This document shows positions 7,021 through 7,605 of a DNA stretch of 7,605 nt, one piece after another. Location of the stretch: positions 1 through 7,605 of the forward strand of contig DRBW01000060.1 of NCBI GenBank assembly GCA_011042705.1, written 5' to 3'. A program made the position numbers and the translations under genes. How positions within the stretch are numbered: position 1 is the first letter of the stretch; each line of letters starts with the position of its first letter. The notes below the pieces were generated by a model. The model was not told the DNA's origin. It made no database searches and saw only the letters and a program-made list of their open reading frames with translations. This DNA is from Caldifarciminota bacterium (GTDB lineage Bacteria > Hydrothermota > Hydrothermia > B15-G9 > DRBW01).

Positions 7021-7605
7021 ATGGAAGAGAGGATCGCAGTTCTCATAGAGAGATTTAAAAGGGAGCAGGGCGATATATTGATCTTATCCCATGAGGCTCC
7101 CGACGGTGACTCCATGGGATCGGGCCTTGCTCTTCTCCACTTTCTCCGGAAGAAAGGGAAAAAAGTTCATTTCCTGTCGGTCGATGGAGTCCCCTACATG
7201 TACAACTTTCTTCCCGGCGCCGAGGAAGTTATCACCGATTATAGCGGCATTGCTGATCTCGCCGTTCTCGTAGACGCCAGTCGGGTTGAGAGGTCGGGAC
7301 TCGAGAAGCCTTACCCTTTTAAAGAGGTGATAAGGATCGACCATCATCTGGTGGGAGAAGACTACAGCGAGTACGACATCCTCGACCCCGGGGCTCCCAG
7401 TACCGGCAATCTGATCTATGATCTCCTCAAAGCCTGGGACAGGTATGCGATCGATCCGGCCATCGCCACCTGCCTTTACACGGCAATCCTCACCGACACG
7501 GGGTCCTTCCGATATTCCAATGCCACTGAGAAGGCCTTCACGGATGCCGCGGAGCTCGTTGAGCTCGGTGCGGATCCCGCGATGGTCTCGAGGATGGTCT
7601 ACATG
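7021..7605 (+). CDS. nrnA: NrnA-like DHH-family phosphoesterase (partial, C-terminus off window)
   Basis: The first 195 codons of a DHH/DHHA1 phosphoesterase, the family of bifunctional oligoribonuclease and pAp phosphatase NrnA and of cyclic-dinucleotide/pGpG phosphodiesterases. These metal-dependent cytoplasmic enzymes degrade short RNAs and recycle 3'-phosphoadenosine 5'-phosphate. Metal-binding motifs are all present: H24, D28 and D30 in HEAPDGDSMGS, D85 in LVDAS, the signature D107-H108-H109 in RIDHH, and D159 in ILTDTGSFRYSN. The DHHA1 substrate-binding domain, expected after about residue 220 in a protein of about 310-330 residues, lies beyond the edge. The ATG at 7021 gives the normal N-terminal length, and no other in-frame ATG precedes the first metal motif. 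No Shine-Dalgarno is seen upstream (AAAAAACCTTGAC), suggesting a leaderless or very short-leader message. It is divergent from the pil operon and probably not part of it. The family is secure; the exact substrate (nanoRNA, pAp or cyclic dinucleotides) cannot be told from this half. Confidence 0.88.
   Translation, partial: MEERIAVLIERFKREQGDILILSHEAPDGDSMGSGLALLHFLRKKGKKVHFLSVDGVPYMYNFLPGAEEVITDYSGIADLAVLVDASRVERSGLEKPYPFKEVIRIDHHLVGEDYSEYDILDPGAPSTGNLIYDLLKAWDRYAIDPAIATCLYTAILTDTGSFRYSNATEKAFTDAAELVELGADPAMVSRMVYM

Noticed and set aside
7084..7347. A minus-strand 87-codon frame and a plus-strand 60-codon frame inside the nrnA-like gene
   Set aside because: Both overlap the DHH-domain coding frame, which carries every expected metal-binding motif; they are shadows.

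Overview
The window carries most of a type IV pilus (T4P) assembly and control operon on the minus strand. Read in the direction of transcription, from high to low coordinates, the order is pilB, pilT, pilC, pilS, pilR. Divergent from it, on the plus strand at the right edge, is the start of an nrnA-like DHH phosphoesterase gene. Five of the six genes can be named from clear motifs. pilR runs off the left edge without its C-terminal DNA-binding domain, and the nrnA-like gene runs off the right edge without its C-terminal DHHA1 domain. Every complete gene is open throughout, with no frameshift or pseudogene.

Layout: 1-1214 (-) PilR, a sigma-54-dependent response regulator; 1207-2871 (-) PilS, a membrane histidine kinase; 2882-4096 (-) PilC, the inner-membrane platform; 4096-5169 (-) PilT, the retraction ATPase; 5172-6869 (-) PilB, the extension ATPase (a GTG at 6893 is a less likely start); 6870-7020 a 151-bp intergenic region with candidate divergent promoters; 7021-7605 (+) the nrnA-like gene. 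The pil genes are packed tightly. pilB and pilT are 2 nt apart, pilT and pilC overlap by 1 nt, pilC and pilS are 10 nt apart, and pilS and pilR overlap by 8 nt. One polycistronic mRNA with translational coupling is the simplest reading.

How they work together: PilB and PilT are opposing hexameric ATPases acting at the cytoplasmic face of PilC to add or remove pilin subunits. PilS and PilR form a two-component pair that in other bacteria activates a sigma-54 promoter in front of the major pilin gene. That pilin gene is not in the window; by analogy with other pilBTCSR loci it would be expected just past the left edge.

Organism: a Gram-negative bacterium of moderate GC. The pilB-pilT-pilC-pilS-pilR order is the arrangement known from Geobacter and related Desulfobacterota (former Deltaproteobacteria), and similar clusters occur in neighbouring phyla. 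Coding strands are purine-rich, with many AGG/AGA arginine and ATA isoleucine codons, unlike the CGN-rich usage of high-GC Proteobacteria. I cannot fix the lineage more closely. No mobile element, CRISPR array, RNA gene or clear terminator was seen, and I found no convincing new system. The points worth a second look are the start and promoter structure between pilB and nrnA, and the degenerate nucleotide-binding motifs in the PilB N-terminal domain.
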